Assembly (NCBI RefSeq): GCF_011089875.1
Contig: NZ_JAANAS010000024.1
Coordinates: forward strand, 16,970 to 80,969
Reading direction: 5' to 3'
DNA: 64,000 bases
Source of the DNA: Psychroflexus maritimus
GTDB taxonomy: Bacteria; Bacteroidota; Bacteroidia; Flavobacteriales; Flavobacteriaceae
Part shown: positions 1-8,117 of the stretch, piece after piece
How positions within the stretch are numbered: the first letter of the stretch is position 1
Layout of the letters: each line of letters begins with the position of its first letter
Translations under genes and position numbers: made by a program
Notes under the pieces: model-generated
Databases searched by the model: none
What the model saw: the letters and a program-made list of their open reading frames with translations, nothing else
Told to the model about the DNA's origin: nothing

Positions 1-200
1 GGGAAGGAAAAATTTATCACGCTAAAAATATCAATTATTTTGATAATGAATTTGTAGCCAAAATTAATGAATTAGATAAAGAAAAACCCGTATATTTATA
101 CTGCCGAAGCGGAAATAGAAGTCAGAAAGCCGCCAAAAAAATGAAAAAACTTGGTTTTAAACATATTATTGACCTTGAAGGAGGTTACATGAATTGGTAA
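1..200 (+). CDS. Rhodanese-like domain protein, C-terminal part (cut by window edge)
   Basis: Read in the frame ending with the TAA at 198-200, the first 200 bases encode about 65 residues of a rhodanese domain with no start codon inside the window. The active-site loop is visible as YCRSGNRS, with the catalytic cysteine expected to carry a persulfide, followed by the usual C-terminal helix and a GGYMNW ending. Single-domain rhodaneses move sulfane sulfur to thiophilic acceptors. It lies 13 bases upstream of an HMA-domain gene and then a metallo-beta-lactamase/rhodanese fusion on the same strand, so a sulfur-handling operon is inferred. The N-terminus and any signal peptide are outside the window. 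Confidence 0.85.
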   Translation, partial: EGKIYHAKNINYFDNEFVAKINELDKEKPVYLYCRSGNRSQKAAKKMKKLGFKHIIDLEGGYMNW

Positions 201-213
201 AACAATAAAAACT

Positions 214-483
214 ATGAGAGAATCACTTATTATACAAAATTTAAAATGCGGTGGATGTGCTTCTACCGTTATCAAACAACTAGAAAACTTAGAAGGAGTT
301 TCTAAGGTGGATGTTGAAGTTGAACTTAGCCAAGTAAATTTTGATTTACAAGCTAATTACTTAATGGAAGAAGTAAAAATACGATTAAAAAAAATTGGCT
401 ATCCTGTAGAAGGGGAAGCTAATAGCTTTGGAAGTAAAGCCAAATCTTATATTAGCTGTGCCACAGGAAAAATGAGCGAATAA
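214..483 (+). CDS. Heavy-metal-associated (HMA) domain protein, copper-chaperone-like
   Basis: This 89-residue protein has the ferredoxin-like HMA fold signature. The metal-binding motif is KCGGCAST near residues 11-18 (a CxxC pair), and the repeat of hydrophobic strands ends with KKIGYPVEG. The tail has one further cysteine (SCATGKMSE). Such small proteins bind Cu(I) or a similar soft metal and pass it to P-type ATPases or other acceptors. No ATPase is seen nearby; the neighbours are rhodanese and MBL-rhodanese genes, so it may link thiol/persulfide and metal handling. Start chosen at ATG 214, 13 bases after the rhodanese stop. The metal identity cannot be told from sequence. Confidence 0.8.
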   Translation: MRESLIIQNLKCGGCASTVIKQLENLEGVSKVDVEVELSQVNFDLQANYLMEEVKIRLKKIGYPVEGEANSFGSKAKSYISCATGKMSE

Positions 484-509
484 AAGTGTAACCTTAAAAA
501 AAAAATACG

Positions 510-1856
510 ATGATTATTAAACAATATAACGACGAAGCTTTAGCCCATTATTCTTACGCTATTATAAGCGAAGGAAAAATGGCTTTGGTTGATCCCTCTC
601 GAGACCCGTCTCCCTATTATCAATTGGCAGAAGAGCATAATGCGAAAATAGTTGCTGTGTTTGAAACACACCCTCATGCTGACTTTGTAAGTTCACATTT
701 GCAAATTCACAAAGAAACTGGAGCAACGATTTATGTTAGTAAAATGGTAGGTGCAGATTATCCGCATACTAGTTTTGATGAAGGCGATGAGTTTCAGTTA
801 GGAAAAGTGAGCATTAAAGGTATTCACACCCCTGGACACTCACCAGATGGCATCACTTTTTACGCAAAAGATGAAAGTTCTGGAGACCAAGCTATGTTTA
901 CAGGTGACACTCTTTTTATAGGTGATGTTGGTCGCCCAGATTTACGCGAAAAAGCAGGTAATATGACTGCTAAAAGAAAAGAATTAGCAGAAATGATGTA
1001 CCATACTATTCAAAATAAATTTAATGGATACGATGACGAAGTTCTAATTTATCCCGCTCATGGGGCTGGAAGCTTATGTGGAAAAAACATGAGTGATGCT
1101 GCCAGTTCAACTTTAGGAAATGAACGAACAGGAAATTGGGCTTTTCTAGCTAAAAGCAAAGAAGATTTTGTAAAAGAAATTTTAAGTGACCAACCTTTTA
1201 TTCCTTCCTATTTTGGCTATAATGTAGAAATTAACAAGCGTGGTGCACAAAATTATGAGTTGTCAAAAGCAAAAGTACCAACACAATTAAATGTAAAGTC
1301 GGTTGAAAAAGATTACCTGGTAGTAGATGCTAGAGATGAAGCTGAATTTAAAAAAGGTCATTTGCCTGGAAGCATCAACATTATGGGAAGAAGTCAGCAG
1401 GATAAAATTGAAACTTGGTTAGGTGCCATTGTGCAACCAGAAGAAAAGTTTTATCTTGTTGTAGGCAGTTACGCCGACAGAAATCGTTTATTGAGTAGAA
1501 TTGCTAAAATTGGTTATGAATCTCAAATTCTTTCGGTAGTGGTATTAGCTAAGAACGCTGAAGTAAAAAAGCAGGAAAAACTAAACCTTGAAGATTTCAA
1601 ATCTAATCAAGAAAAATACACCATTATAGATATAAGAAATATACCTGAACATAATAATGACCCTAAGTTTGAGGCGGCAATAAACCACCCTCTAAATGAA
1701 TTAAGAGAAAGTGCTAAAAACATCGACACCACAAAGCCTGTAATAGTTCATTGCGCAGGGGGTTACCGAAGTGCTGCAGGCACTAGTATTATTCAATCAA
1801 TTATTGGAAATGATACTGATGTATATGATTTAAGCACCGCTATTGAAGAGTTTTAA
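510..1856 (+). CDS. MBL-fold hydrolase fused to two rhodanese domains (persulfide dioxygenase-like)
   Basis: A 448-residue protein. The N-terminal metallo-beta-lactamase domain (about 1-240) carries THPHAD at residues 53-58, H110 in TPGH, D133 in TGDT and a later AHG motif, matching the ETHE1/persulfide-dioxygenase-type metal site. Two rhodanese modules follow, at about 265-350 and 365-448. The first has lost the catalytic cysteine (LVVGSYADR); the second keeps it in VIVHCAGGYRSA. The family oxidises glutathione or protein persulfide to sulfite and can hand sulfur to the rhodanese part. It is preceded by HMA and rhodanese genes on the same strand (26-base gap). Substrate is inferred, not shown. 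A bidirectional terminator follows at 2016-2035. Confidence 0.88.
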   Translation: MIIKQYNDEALAHYSYAIISEGKMALVDPSRDPSPYYQLAEEHNAKIVAVFETHPHADFVSSHLQIHKETGATIYVSKMVGADYPHTSFDEGDEFQLGKVSIKGIHTPGHSPDGITFYAKDESSGDQAMFTGDTLFIGDVGRPDLREKAGNMTAKRKELAEMMYHTIQNKFNGYDDEVLIYPAHGAGSLCGKNMSDAASSTLGNERTGNWAFLAKSKEDFVKEILSDQPFIPSYFGYNVEINKRGAQNYELSKAKVPTQLNVKSVEKDYLVVDARDEAEFKKGHLPGSINIMGRSQQDKIETWLGAIVQPEEKFYLVVGSYADRNRLLSRIAKIGYESQILSVVVLAKNAEVKKQEKLNLEDFKSNQEKYTIIDIRNIPEHNNDPKFEAAINHPLNELRESAKNIDTTKPVIVHCAGGYRSAAGTSIIQSIIGNDTDVYDLSTAIEEF

Positions 1857-2015
1857 TTTAAAGTCTAACTAATAGTTTAAAATACCTATTTCATAAGATT
1901 GAAATTTAATAACAGAAAAATCTCAAGTTTCAATAACTAAAGGGTGAAATGTAATTTAGACAAATACATTCCTTTGACCAATTAGTTAAAAGTTGAAAGT
2001 TTGAAATAAAAAAAA

Positions 2016-2040
2016 CGAGACCTGTTAAGGTCTCGTTTTT
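2016..2040. terminator. Bidirectional rho-independent terminator
   Basis: Stem CGAGACCT / AGGTCTCG (2016-2023 with 2028-2035), loop GTTA, flanked by an A run on the left and a T run on the right. It sits between the convergent MBL-rhodanese gene and the TonB-dependent receptor gene and can serve both. Confidence 0.88.
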
Positions 2041-2060
2041 AAATTAAATTAAATTTCAAA

Positions 2061-4652
2061 TTAGAAATTATACCTTAATGCAGCATTAAACGTTGTTCCA
2101 TTTAAAATAATAAGTCCAAATCTATCAGATTGTTGAATAGCATCATTATCAAACAAATTATAAACATTAGCTGTAAATGTTAAACTCTGACCACTAATAT
2201 TAAAGTCGTAATTAAAACCAGCATCTGAAATACTATAAGCAGGAAGCGTACCCACATTTTCAGTTTGCACAGAGTTGCTATCATTTTTCCATAATTGATC
2301 ATACATATTGATATTGTAATATAAAGAAAAACCTTCAAATGGAGTTGCTCTTATACCTAAACCTGCAGAAAACTGAGGGGCATTAGGTACTTTTATACCA
2401 TCTCTATCCGTACCGTTTTCTGTACCTACAAGTTCACCTGTTTCATCATTATAAACAGAAACATTAGAAGAATCTTTAAACTGCCAGTTTCCACCAGAGA
2501 TAAATCCAGTAAAAGTTACTGCATTAATTGGTCTGTATTGTAAATCAAACTCAAAGCCTTTGTGTAATTGTCTTACTCCTCTGTCGAAAATATTCAGCTC
2601 AATATCGTCACTTGGGTCATCTGGAGTTCCGTTATCATCAATACCATTATTTAAGATAACTCTATTATCCCAATCGGTGTAATAAAAATTCAAATTCGCT
2701 CTAAAGTTTTTATCATCATTTTCAAAAATAAAACCAAGCTCTAATCCTGTAATCTCTTCGTTATCTACAGATGGGTTTTCAAAAATTGCATTTGAACTTC
2801 TAATATTTTGGAAAATATTATCTAAGAATGGTTGTCTAGAATAAATACCAAGGTTTGTGAAAGCCTTCACATTTTTACCTATAGCATAAGAAGAACCAGC
2901 CTTTAAGTTATATCCAATTTTATTCTCTTTTTCAGATTTACCTGGATCGTCAAATCTTCCTTCTCTTTGGTAAGATTGATTAGATAATGCACCCTGAAAG
3001 TAAGCAGTTAAACCATCTTTATCGTATTCAATTTGAGAGAATAAACCTTGATAATTAATATCTTCAGAATAGTCATAGTCAATTCTTTCATCTTCATCTG
3101 CGAAGTTAAATAAAGCTGCCCAAGGAGTTGCATCAAATCTTTCTGTTACAACTGCACCATCAGGTCTGTCATTACCCCATCCAGAAAGACCATAAAAGTC
3201 GATTACTTGTCTGAAGTGATCACCTGTGTAAAATCTAATATCAGAACCAACACTAAATTCTAGTGATTCGCTTAAATCAGTAGTAAGAGTTGAAACAAGG
3301 CCATACCATTGGTGATTATTCATAGAACCTCTTCTAATGTATCCTGCACCAAGCGGAGCTCCATAATCACCTCCAACACCTATTTGTTGATTTTGTGCTG
3401 TAATTGCAGCATAATCTAATTGACCAAATAATGGGCCGTCGCCATCAGGATCGGCGGTACGGATTCTTCCATCACCTCTTGGTCCAGTTCCTCCACCTCT
3501 ACCCCAAGAGGCATAAGCAACAGATGATAATTGAGTTTTTTCATCAATGTCCCAATCCCAGTTAAAGTTTAATACTGGTTTATGATAAAAATTCTGTCTT
3601 TCCGATTCAATACCATCCTCAGTATAGCCCCAGTGTTGATTAAACTTTGGGTCTGCATCTAAAACTTCTTGAGATTGTGACCATCTTTGACCATGTAATT
3701 GAGGCGCACCTGTTAACAATAAATTAAATGTATGGTCATCATTAGGTCTATATCCAGCAGATAAAAAATAAGTTTGTCCTTGACCGTAAGTTCCTTTTGC
3801 CCATTTTCTATGACCTTGCCAGTGATCTAATAAAAAAGAGAAAGACCATCCATTTTCATTTTCACCAGTATCATAAGAAGCTGTTGCTTTCATGTAACTA
3901 TCGTTACCCCCTAGCATTCTAAAAAATCCACCTTTTTCTCTTTCTGAAGATTTCATAATAAGGTTGATTGTACCACCAACAGAAGATATGGCTAATTTAG
4001 AAGCTCCTAAACCTCTTTGAACCTGAACAGCATTTGCTACATCGGCAATACCTGCCCAATTAGACCAATAAACTCTACCATCTTCCATACCGTTTACAGG
4101 TTGTCCGTTTAATAAAGTAGCAATATTGGTTTGATCAAATCCACGCATAAAAATTTGAGAATCACCAAACCCTGTTTGACCAGACACATAGGTAGATGGG
4201 GTATATTTAATAATTTCAGGCACTTCCACATTTCCTACAGCTCTTTGTTGGATTGTGCTTTTAGTTACAGTTGAAACTGCAACTGGAGTTGCTCTAGTAT
4301 TCGCTAAGTCAATTACTCCGCTACCTACAACAACCACTTCTTCTAATTGACTGCCAGCTTTCAGTCCAATTTCACCTAAATTGATTGAAGAATTAGAAGT
4401 TAAATCGAATTTTAACTCACGTGTTGTAAAACCAAGAAAAGAAATTCTGATTTTACCAGTTGTTGAGCTTACCTTTAAGGTAAAATCACCATCAAAATTT
4501 GTAGTCGTTCCATCGCTAGAGCCATCGACTTCGATATTTGCTCCTGGGAGTGGAATTGACGTTTCTGAATCAACAACAGTACCAGTAACCGTTCCTTGTG
4601 CAAAAACAATACTACTTACAAATAGCATTAAAATAAGTAAATAATTTTTCAT
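2061..4652 (-). CDS. TonB-dependent receptor with carboxypeptidase-regulatory-like N-terminal domain
   Basis: An 863-residue outer-membrane receptor. A signal peptide (about 1-18, ending FAQG) is followed by a CarboxypepD-reg-like beta-sandwich (about 20-105), a plug domain beginning near VVVVGSG (about 105-230), and a long beta-barrel ending in an aromatic residue (ALRYNF), as required by the BAM machinery. Receptors of this family import siderophores, vitamins or oligosaccharides using TonB energy. No SusD-like partner lies next to it, so a Sus-type glycan role is not supported, and the substrate is unknown. It is a single-gene unit: a TACTTTTG promoter element lies at 4678-4685 and the shared terminator is downstream. 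Confidence 0.9.
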   Translation of the reverse strand: MKNYLLILMLFVSSIVFAQGTVTGTVVDSETSIPLPGANIEVDGSSDGTTTNFDGDFTLKVSSTTGKIRISFLGFTTRELKFDLTSNSSINLGEIGLKAGSQLEEVVVVGSGVIDLANTRATPVAVSTVTKSTIQQRAVGNVEVPEIIKYTPSTYVSGQTGFGDSQIFMRGFDQTNIATLLNGQPVNGMEDGRVYWSNWAGIADVANAVQVQRGLGASKLAISSVGGTINLIMKSSEREKGGFFRMLGGNDSYMKATASYDTGENENGWSFSFLLDHWQGHRKWAKGTYGQGQTYFLSAGYRPNDDHTFNLLLTGAPQLHGQRWSQSQEVLDADPKFNQHWGYTEDGIESERQNFYHKPVLNFNWDWDIDEKTQLSSVAYASWGRGGGTGPRGDGRIRTADPDGDGPLFGQLDYAAITAQNQQIGVGGDYGAPLGAGYIRRGSMNNHQWYGLVSTLTTDLSESLEFSVGSDIRFYTGDHFRQVIDFYGLSGWGNDRPDGAVVTERFDATPWAALFNFADEDERIDYDYSEDINYQGLFSQIEYDKDGLTAYFQGALSNQSYQREGRFDDPGKSEKENKIGYNLKAGSSYAIGKNVKAFTNLGIYSRQPFLDNIFQNIRSSNAIFENPSVDNEEITGLELGFIFENDDKNFRANLNFYYTDWDNRVILNNGIDDNGTPDDPSDDIELNIFDRGVRQLHKGFEFDLQYRPINAVTFTGFISGGNWQFKDSSNVSVYNDETGELVGTENGTDRDGIKVPNAPQFSAGLGIRATPFEGFSLYYNINMYDQLWKNDSNSVQTENVGTLPAYSISDAGFNYDFNISGQSLTFTANVYNLFDNDAIQQSDRFGLIILNGTTFNAALRYNF

Positions 4653-4677
4653 CTTTTTTATGTTTATTTTTATATCT

Positions 4678-4685
4678 CAAAAGTA
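4678..4685 (-). promoter_or_regulatory. Bacteroidota -7 promoter element for the TonB-dependent receptor
   Basis: TACTTTTG read on the minus strand, matching TAnnTTTG, 26 bases upstream of the receptor start codon. No good -33 TTG was seen at the normal spacing, so this is based on the -7 box alone. Confidence 0.5.
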
Positions 4686-5258
4686 GATTTAGATTAAAGT
4701 AATTAGGTTAGCTAAATTTTATTTTGATTTTAATTTTGTGTAAACTGATCACTAGGTTACTTTCAGATGAAAAGAACTTATCACAGCTATACATAAACTT
4801 CTTAAAAAGTCGCTATTTATTAAGGATAAACAATCAAATCGCTAAAAATAGAATACACAAATCTAGTAACTTGAGTCTTAGTTACGAATTCACTAAAGGA
4901 AAGAAGAATAGCTTATTGAGTGATTTATTTAATTCATCTGGTCTAGAAAAAAACATTAAAAACCCTTTAATTGAATTAGAATTAGAGAATTCACTTAGGC
5001 ATCGCATCAACCAAAAAAAATAGACTCAAGGATTGAATTATTTGATGAGAAGTCCATTTATTTTGGCTTAAATTGTGTTACCGTAAAGTTAATTAATAAA
5101 TAAATCAAGTGTTTTTTTAAAAAATGGCACTAAATGTAAAACAAGCAAAACAAAGCCTTTCAATGTTAAGCAATTTCAGTGGTCTGCAAATGGATTGGTT
5201 TTCCTTGGAAAAATAAAAGCTACTTATACGTAAGATGAAGAAATATAGGATGTGAACT
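4686..5258. other. Non-coding stretch with no recognised feature
   Basis: About 570 bases between the receptor gene and rnz. The only longer reading frame (4724-5023, +) opens with TTG, has no recognisable domain and no promoter or ribosome-binding site that I can see. The stretch is AT-rich with no strong hairpin. I see nothing in it that I can name. Confidence 0.5.
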
Positions 5259-6173
5259 TTATTCGATATCAACTTTTAATCCTGTATAAGCATAACTAGC
5301 AGGTTCAAAAATTTCTTGTGCTTCTTTGACAAATAAATTTAAGTCTTTGTATCGAGCAGAAAAATGGCCAAGCAGCAAGTGTTTGGCTTTTGCTTTTCTA
5401 GCAATTAATGCGGCTTCAGTAGCTGTAGAATGTCCAGTTTTATGGGCTAAATCTTCATGCGATGCTGAAGCTAAAAAAGTAGATTCGTGATAAAGTAAAT
5501 TAGTGTAACTAATTAACGGAATTAGTTTTGGATTATACGAAGTATCGCTACAAAAAGAATACGACTTAGGTAGATCTGGGGCTTCAGTGACTTTTTGAAA
5601 ATCAATTTCTTCACCTGTTTCTGAAATCACATTTTTAGACTGTTTCAATTTGTTGAAGTAAACTGGATTAATCTTTAAATCAACAGCTTTTTGGTAATTT
5701 AGTTTACGTTCTCCAGGTTTTTCTTGAAAATGAAATCCATTGGTATAAACTCTGTGCAATAATGGGAGTGTTTTAATCTTGATTAAGTCGTCTTCAAAAA
5801 TCACTTCAGAAGTTGTACTTGTTAATTCATTAAAGTTCAATTTGTAGGACAGAAATGAAGCACTAAGTTTCAACTGAATTTCAACAAATTCTTTAATACC
5901 CTTCGGGCCATGAATGCACAAACTTTCTTTTCTGTTAAGCAAACCAAAAGTAGTTAATAAACCCATTAAACCAAAGACATGATCACCATGCAAGTGAGAA
6001 ATAAAAATATGCTTAAGTCTTGAAAATTTCACCTTTTGTTGGCGCAATCTTACTTGGGTGCCTTCGCCACAATCTATCAAAAACAAGTGTCCTTTTACTT
6101 CTAGAATTTGAGCTGTAGGATGGGCATTTGATTTTGGACTTGCAGAATGACAACCTAGAATTGTTAATTGCAT
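5259..6173 (-). CDS. rnz: Ribonuclease Z (tRNA 3' processing endonuclease)
   Basis: 304 residues, the normal length of short-form RNase Z. The metal-binding histidine motif HLHGDH is at residues 60-65 (H60, H62, D64, H65), with later histidines in SHEDLAHKTGHS and LLLGHFSARY, the latter being the family-specific final motif. The enzyme cuts tRNA precursors just 3' of the discriminator base. It starts at ATG 6173, one base after the stop of the upstream STAS-like gene, and is the last gene of the pyrR-pyrB operon, an arrangement I recall as common in Flavobacteriaceae. Nothing is odd in the catalytic residues. Confidence 0.95.
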   Translation of the reverse strand: MQLTILGCHSASPKSNAHPTAQILEVKGHLFLIDCGEGTQVRLRQQKVKFSRLKHIFISHLHGDHVFGLMGLLTTFGLLNRKESLCIHGPKGIKEFVEIQLKLSASFLSYKLNFNELTSTTSEVIFEDDLIKIKTLPLLHRVYTNGFHFQEKPGERKLNYQKAVDLKINPVYFNKLKQSKNVISETGEEIDFQKVTEAPDLPKSYSFCSDTSYNPKLIPLISYTNLLYHESTFLASASHEDLAHKTGHSTATEAALIARKAKAKHLLLGHFSARYKDLNLFVKEAQEIFEPASYAYTGLKVDIE

Positions 6174-6174
6174 A

Positions 6175-6507
6175 TCAAAAACCTAATTCTCGTTCTAGTT
6201 CTTCCATATTCACCATATCTTCTGCTTCTACTAAAGTAGGAACAACGTTTAATTCTTCAGGAACTTCGTCAATATTTATAGTGTCATTTACAATGACGAA
6301 AGATTTTTTGGATGATCGATGGTGATTAGAAATCTCTAAATAAGCTAACAATTCATTTAATTGCAATTGGCCATATTTCAGTAAGTCAATTACTAAATTA
6401 TCATTTTCAAATTGATGATGAATGCTTCCTATAAAATCGGCAAATTTTACAGCATCATCCTTTTCATCCCTTAATAAAATATAGTTGTTTTTCTTTTGGC
6501 TAATCAT
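6175..6507 (-). CDS. Small STAS-like protein of the pyr/rnz operon
   Basis: A 110-residue soluble protein without signal peptide. The pattern of short strands and helices (NLVIDL, then ELLAYLEI, then KKSFVIVND) resembles a STAS/anti-anti-sigma fold, and the acidic end VPTLVEAEDMVNMEELERELGF resembles proteins I recall between pyrB and rnz in many Flavobacteriaceae, sometimes mislabelled ribonuclease Z. The key phosphorylatable serine of classical SpoIIAA proteins is not obvious. It overlaps the end of pyrB by 8 bases and is followed by rnz after one base, so it is co-translated with both. Function unknown; the fold assignment is tentative. Confidence 0.7.
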   Translation of the reverse strand: MISQKKNNYILLRDEKDDAVKFADFIGSIHHQFENDNLVIDLLKYGQLQLNELLAYLEISNHHRSSKKSFVIVNDTINIDEVPEELNVVPTLVEAEDMVNMEELERELGF

Positions 6508-7435
6508 AATTTTTAATTTTTGAAGCTAGTAAATACAAAACAGCCATTCTGATGGCTACTCCATTTTCTACCTGATTAAGAATAATGGCTTGGTTAGAGT
6601 CAGCTACATCACTGGTAATTTCAACACCTCTATTAATTGGGCCAGGATGCATAATAGTAATTTCTTTATTCAATTTTTGTAATCGCTCAAGGTTGAGTCC
6701 GTATTGTTGTACATATTCTCTAGTGCTTGGAAAATAAGAATTGTCCATACGTTCGTTTTGAACCCGGAGCATATTTGCCACGTCACACCAGGCAAGCGCA
6801 CGATCTAAATTAGGTTCAACTTCAACACCAAGATGTGCTATATGTTTGGGCATCAAAGTTAAAGGTCCACAAACCTTTACCGAAGCACCTAATTTTTGAA
6901 GCGCAAAAATATTACTTAGAGCTACTCTAGAATGCAAAATATCACCAACAATCACTACTTTTTTTCCTGCTACATCGCCAAGTTTCTCACGAATAGAGAA
7001 GGCGTCTAAAAGTGCTTGGGTAGGATGTTCATGTGCGCCATCACCAGCATTTACAATGGAGGCATTTACATTTTTAGACAGAAAGATGCCTGCCCCGGGA
7101 TTAGGGTGACGCATGACCACTAAATCAACTTTCATTGATAAAATATTGTTCACGGTATCTACCAAAGTTTCTCCTTTTTTCACAGATGAAGAGGCTGCAG
7201 AAAAATTAACTACATCGGCGCTTAATCGTTTTTCAGCCAATTCAAATGAAAGCCTTGTACGTGTTGAATTTTCAAAAAACAAATTAGCGATGGTCACATC
7301 TCTAAGTGAAGGCACTTTTTTAATTGGTCGGTTAATTACTTCTTTAAAGTGATCTGCTGTTTCAAAAATCAGCTGAATGTCTTCTTCGCTAATGTATTTA
7401 ATTCCAAGTAAATGATTTACGCTAAGTTCTTTCAT
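6500..7435 (-). CDS. pyrB: Aspartate carbamoyltransferase catalytic subunit
   Basis: Catalyses carbamoyl phosphate plus aspartate to N-carbamoylaspartate, the committed step of UMP synthesis. The carbamoyl-phosphate site ENSTRTR lies near residue 57, HPTQALLDAFSI (HPTQ motif) follows, and MHPGPINRG is near the C-terminus. I chose ATG 7435 (MKELSVNHLLG), because related proteins start at this alignment point; an in-frame ATG at 7444 and a TTG at 7447 would add 3-4 residues. With this start the gene lies one base after the pyrR stop. No regulatory pyrI subunit is seen. It is the second gene of the pyrR-pyrB-STAS-rnz operon. Confidence 0.95.
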   Translation of the reverse strand: MKELSVNHLLGIKYISEEDIQLIFETADHFKEVINRPIKKVPSLRDVTIANLFFENSTRTRLSFELAEKRLSADVVNFSAASSSVKKGETLVDTVNNILSMKVDLVVMRHPNPGAGIFLSKNVNASIVNAGDGAHEHPTQALLDAFSIREKLGDVAGKKVVIVGDILHSRVALSNIFALQKLGASVKVCGPLTLMPKHIAHLGVEVEPNLDRALAWCDVANMLRVQNERMDNSYFPSTREYVQQYGLNLERLQKLNKEITIMHPGPINRGVEITSDVADSNQAIILNQVENGVAIRMAVLYLLASKIKNYD

Positions 7436-7436
7436 T

Positions 7437-7976
7437 TTATTCATCAATCAAAATTACAGAATTTTCTTTGTTGTCTTCAGACCAATTCACTTTTACTTTT
7501 TCTTCATTAATTACATCTACATGTTTACCCACATAGTCTGGTTGAATAGGTAAATGTCTGCTAAACCTTCGGTCTATTAGACAGAGTAATTCAACTTCTA
7601 AAGGTCTCCCAAAAGATTGCAGTGCCGTAAGCGCAGAGTTAATGCTTCTTCCGGTATATAAAACATCGTCTATAAAAATAACGCGTTTTCCATCTACTAC
7701 AAACGGTATTTCTGTAGTATTGGCTTCAAGTACTTTTCCAGAACGTCTAAAATCATCGCGGTAAAAAGTAATATCTAGTTTACCAAATTCTACATCGGTT
7801 AAGTCATAGTCATTCTTTAAAATTTCTACTAAACGTTCGGCAAGGGCAACGCCTCTAGGCTGTAAACCAATTAAAACTGAATTTTGAAAAGTGGTATGGT
7901 TTTCAACCAATTGACAAGCTAAGCGTTGAAGCGTAACTGTCATTTCAGATGAATTGAGAAGCTGTTTCTGACTCAT
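7437..7976 (-). CDS. pyrR: PyrR: bifunctional pyr regulator / uracil phosphoribosyltransferase
   Basis: A 179-residue type I phosphoribosyltransferase. The PRPP-binding loop VIFIDDVLYTGRS is at residues 99-111, and LIGLQPRG near residue 36-42 forms the PPi loop. PyrR proteins convert uracil and PRPP to UMP and, in Firmicutes, bind pyr mRNA leaders to cause attenuation. Here the inferred transcript starts only about 15 bases before the ATG (promoter 7996-8003), leaving no room for an attenuator ahead of pyrR, so the RNA-binding role is doubtful at this site. First gene of the operon with pyrB. Confidence 0.93.
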   Translation of the reverse strand: MSQKQLLNSSEMTVTLQRLACQLVENHTTFQNSVLIGLQPRGVALAERLVEILKNDYDLTDVEFGKLDITFYRDDFRRSGKVLEANTTEIPFVVDGKRVIFIDDVLYTGRSINSALTALQSFGRPLEVELLCLIDRRFSRHLPIQPDYVGKHVDVINEEKVKVNWSEDNKENSVILIDE

Positions 7977-7995
7977 AAGCTATGATTTCCAGTAG

Positions 7996-8003
7996 CAAAA
8001 ATA
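7996..8003 (-). promoter_or_regulatory. -7 promoter element of the pyrR-pyrB operon
   Basis: TATTTTTG on the minus strand (TAnnTTTG) placed 20 bases before the pyrR ATG. The leader would be about 12-16 bases. The -33 box is not clear. Confidence 0.45.
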
Positions 8004-8087
8004 CTTAATTATAACTAGTTTTTGCAGATTTAAAAAAACGAAATTTGAATAAATTGTCAAATTCTTCGTTTTAGTCGATGAGATACT

Positions 8088-8095
8088 TATTTTTG
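8088..8095 (+). promoter_or_regulatory. -7 promoter element for the thioredoxin-like lipoprotein gene
   Basis: TATTTTTG (TAnnTTTG) 22 bases before the ATG at 8118. It is divergent from the pyr promoter 85 bases away. The -33 region is weak. Confidence 0.42.
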
Positions 8096-8117
8096 TAGAA
8101 AATTAAATGATTTTAAA

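Noticed and set aside
4724..5023. A 99-codon frame upstream of the TonB-dependent receptor
   Set aside because: Opens with TTG, has no recognisable domain, no ribosome-binding site or promoter, and the composition is that of AT-rich intergenic DNA.
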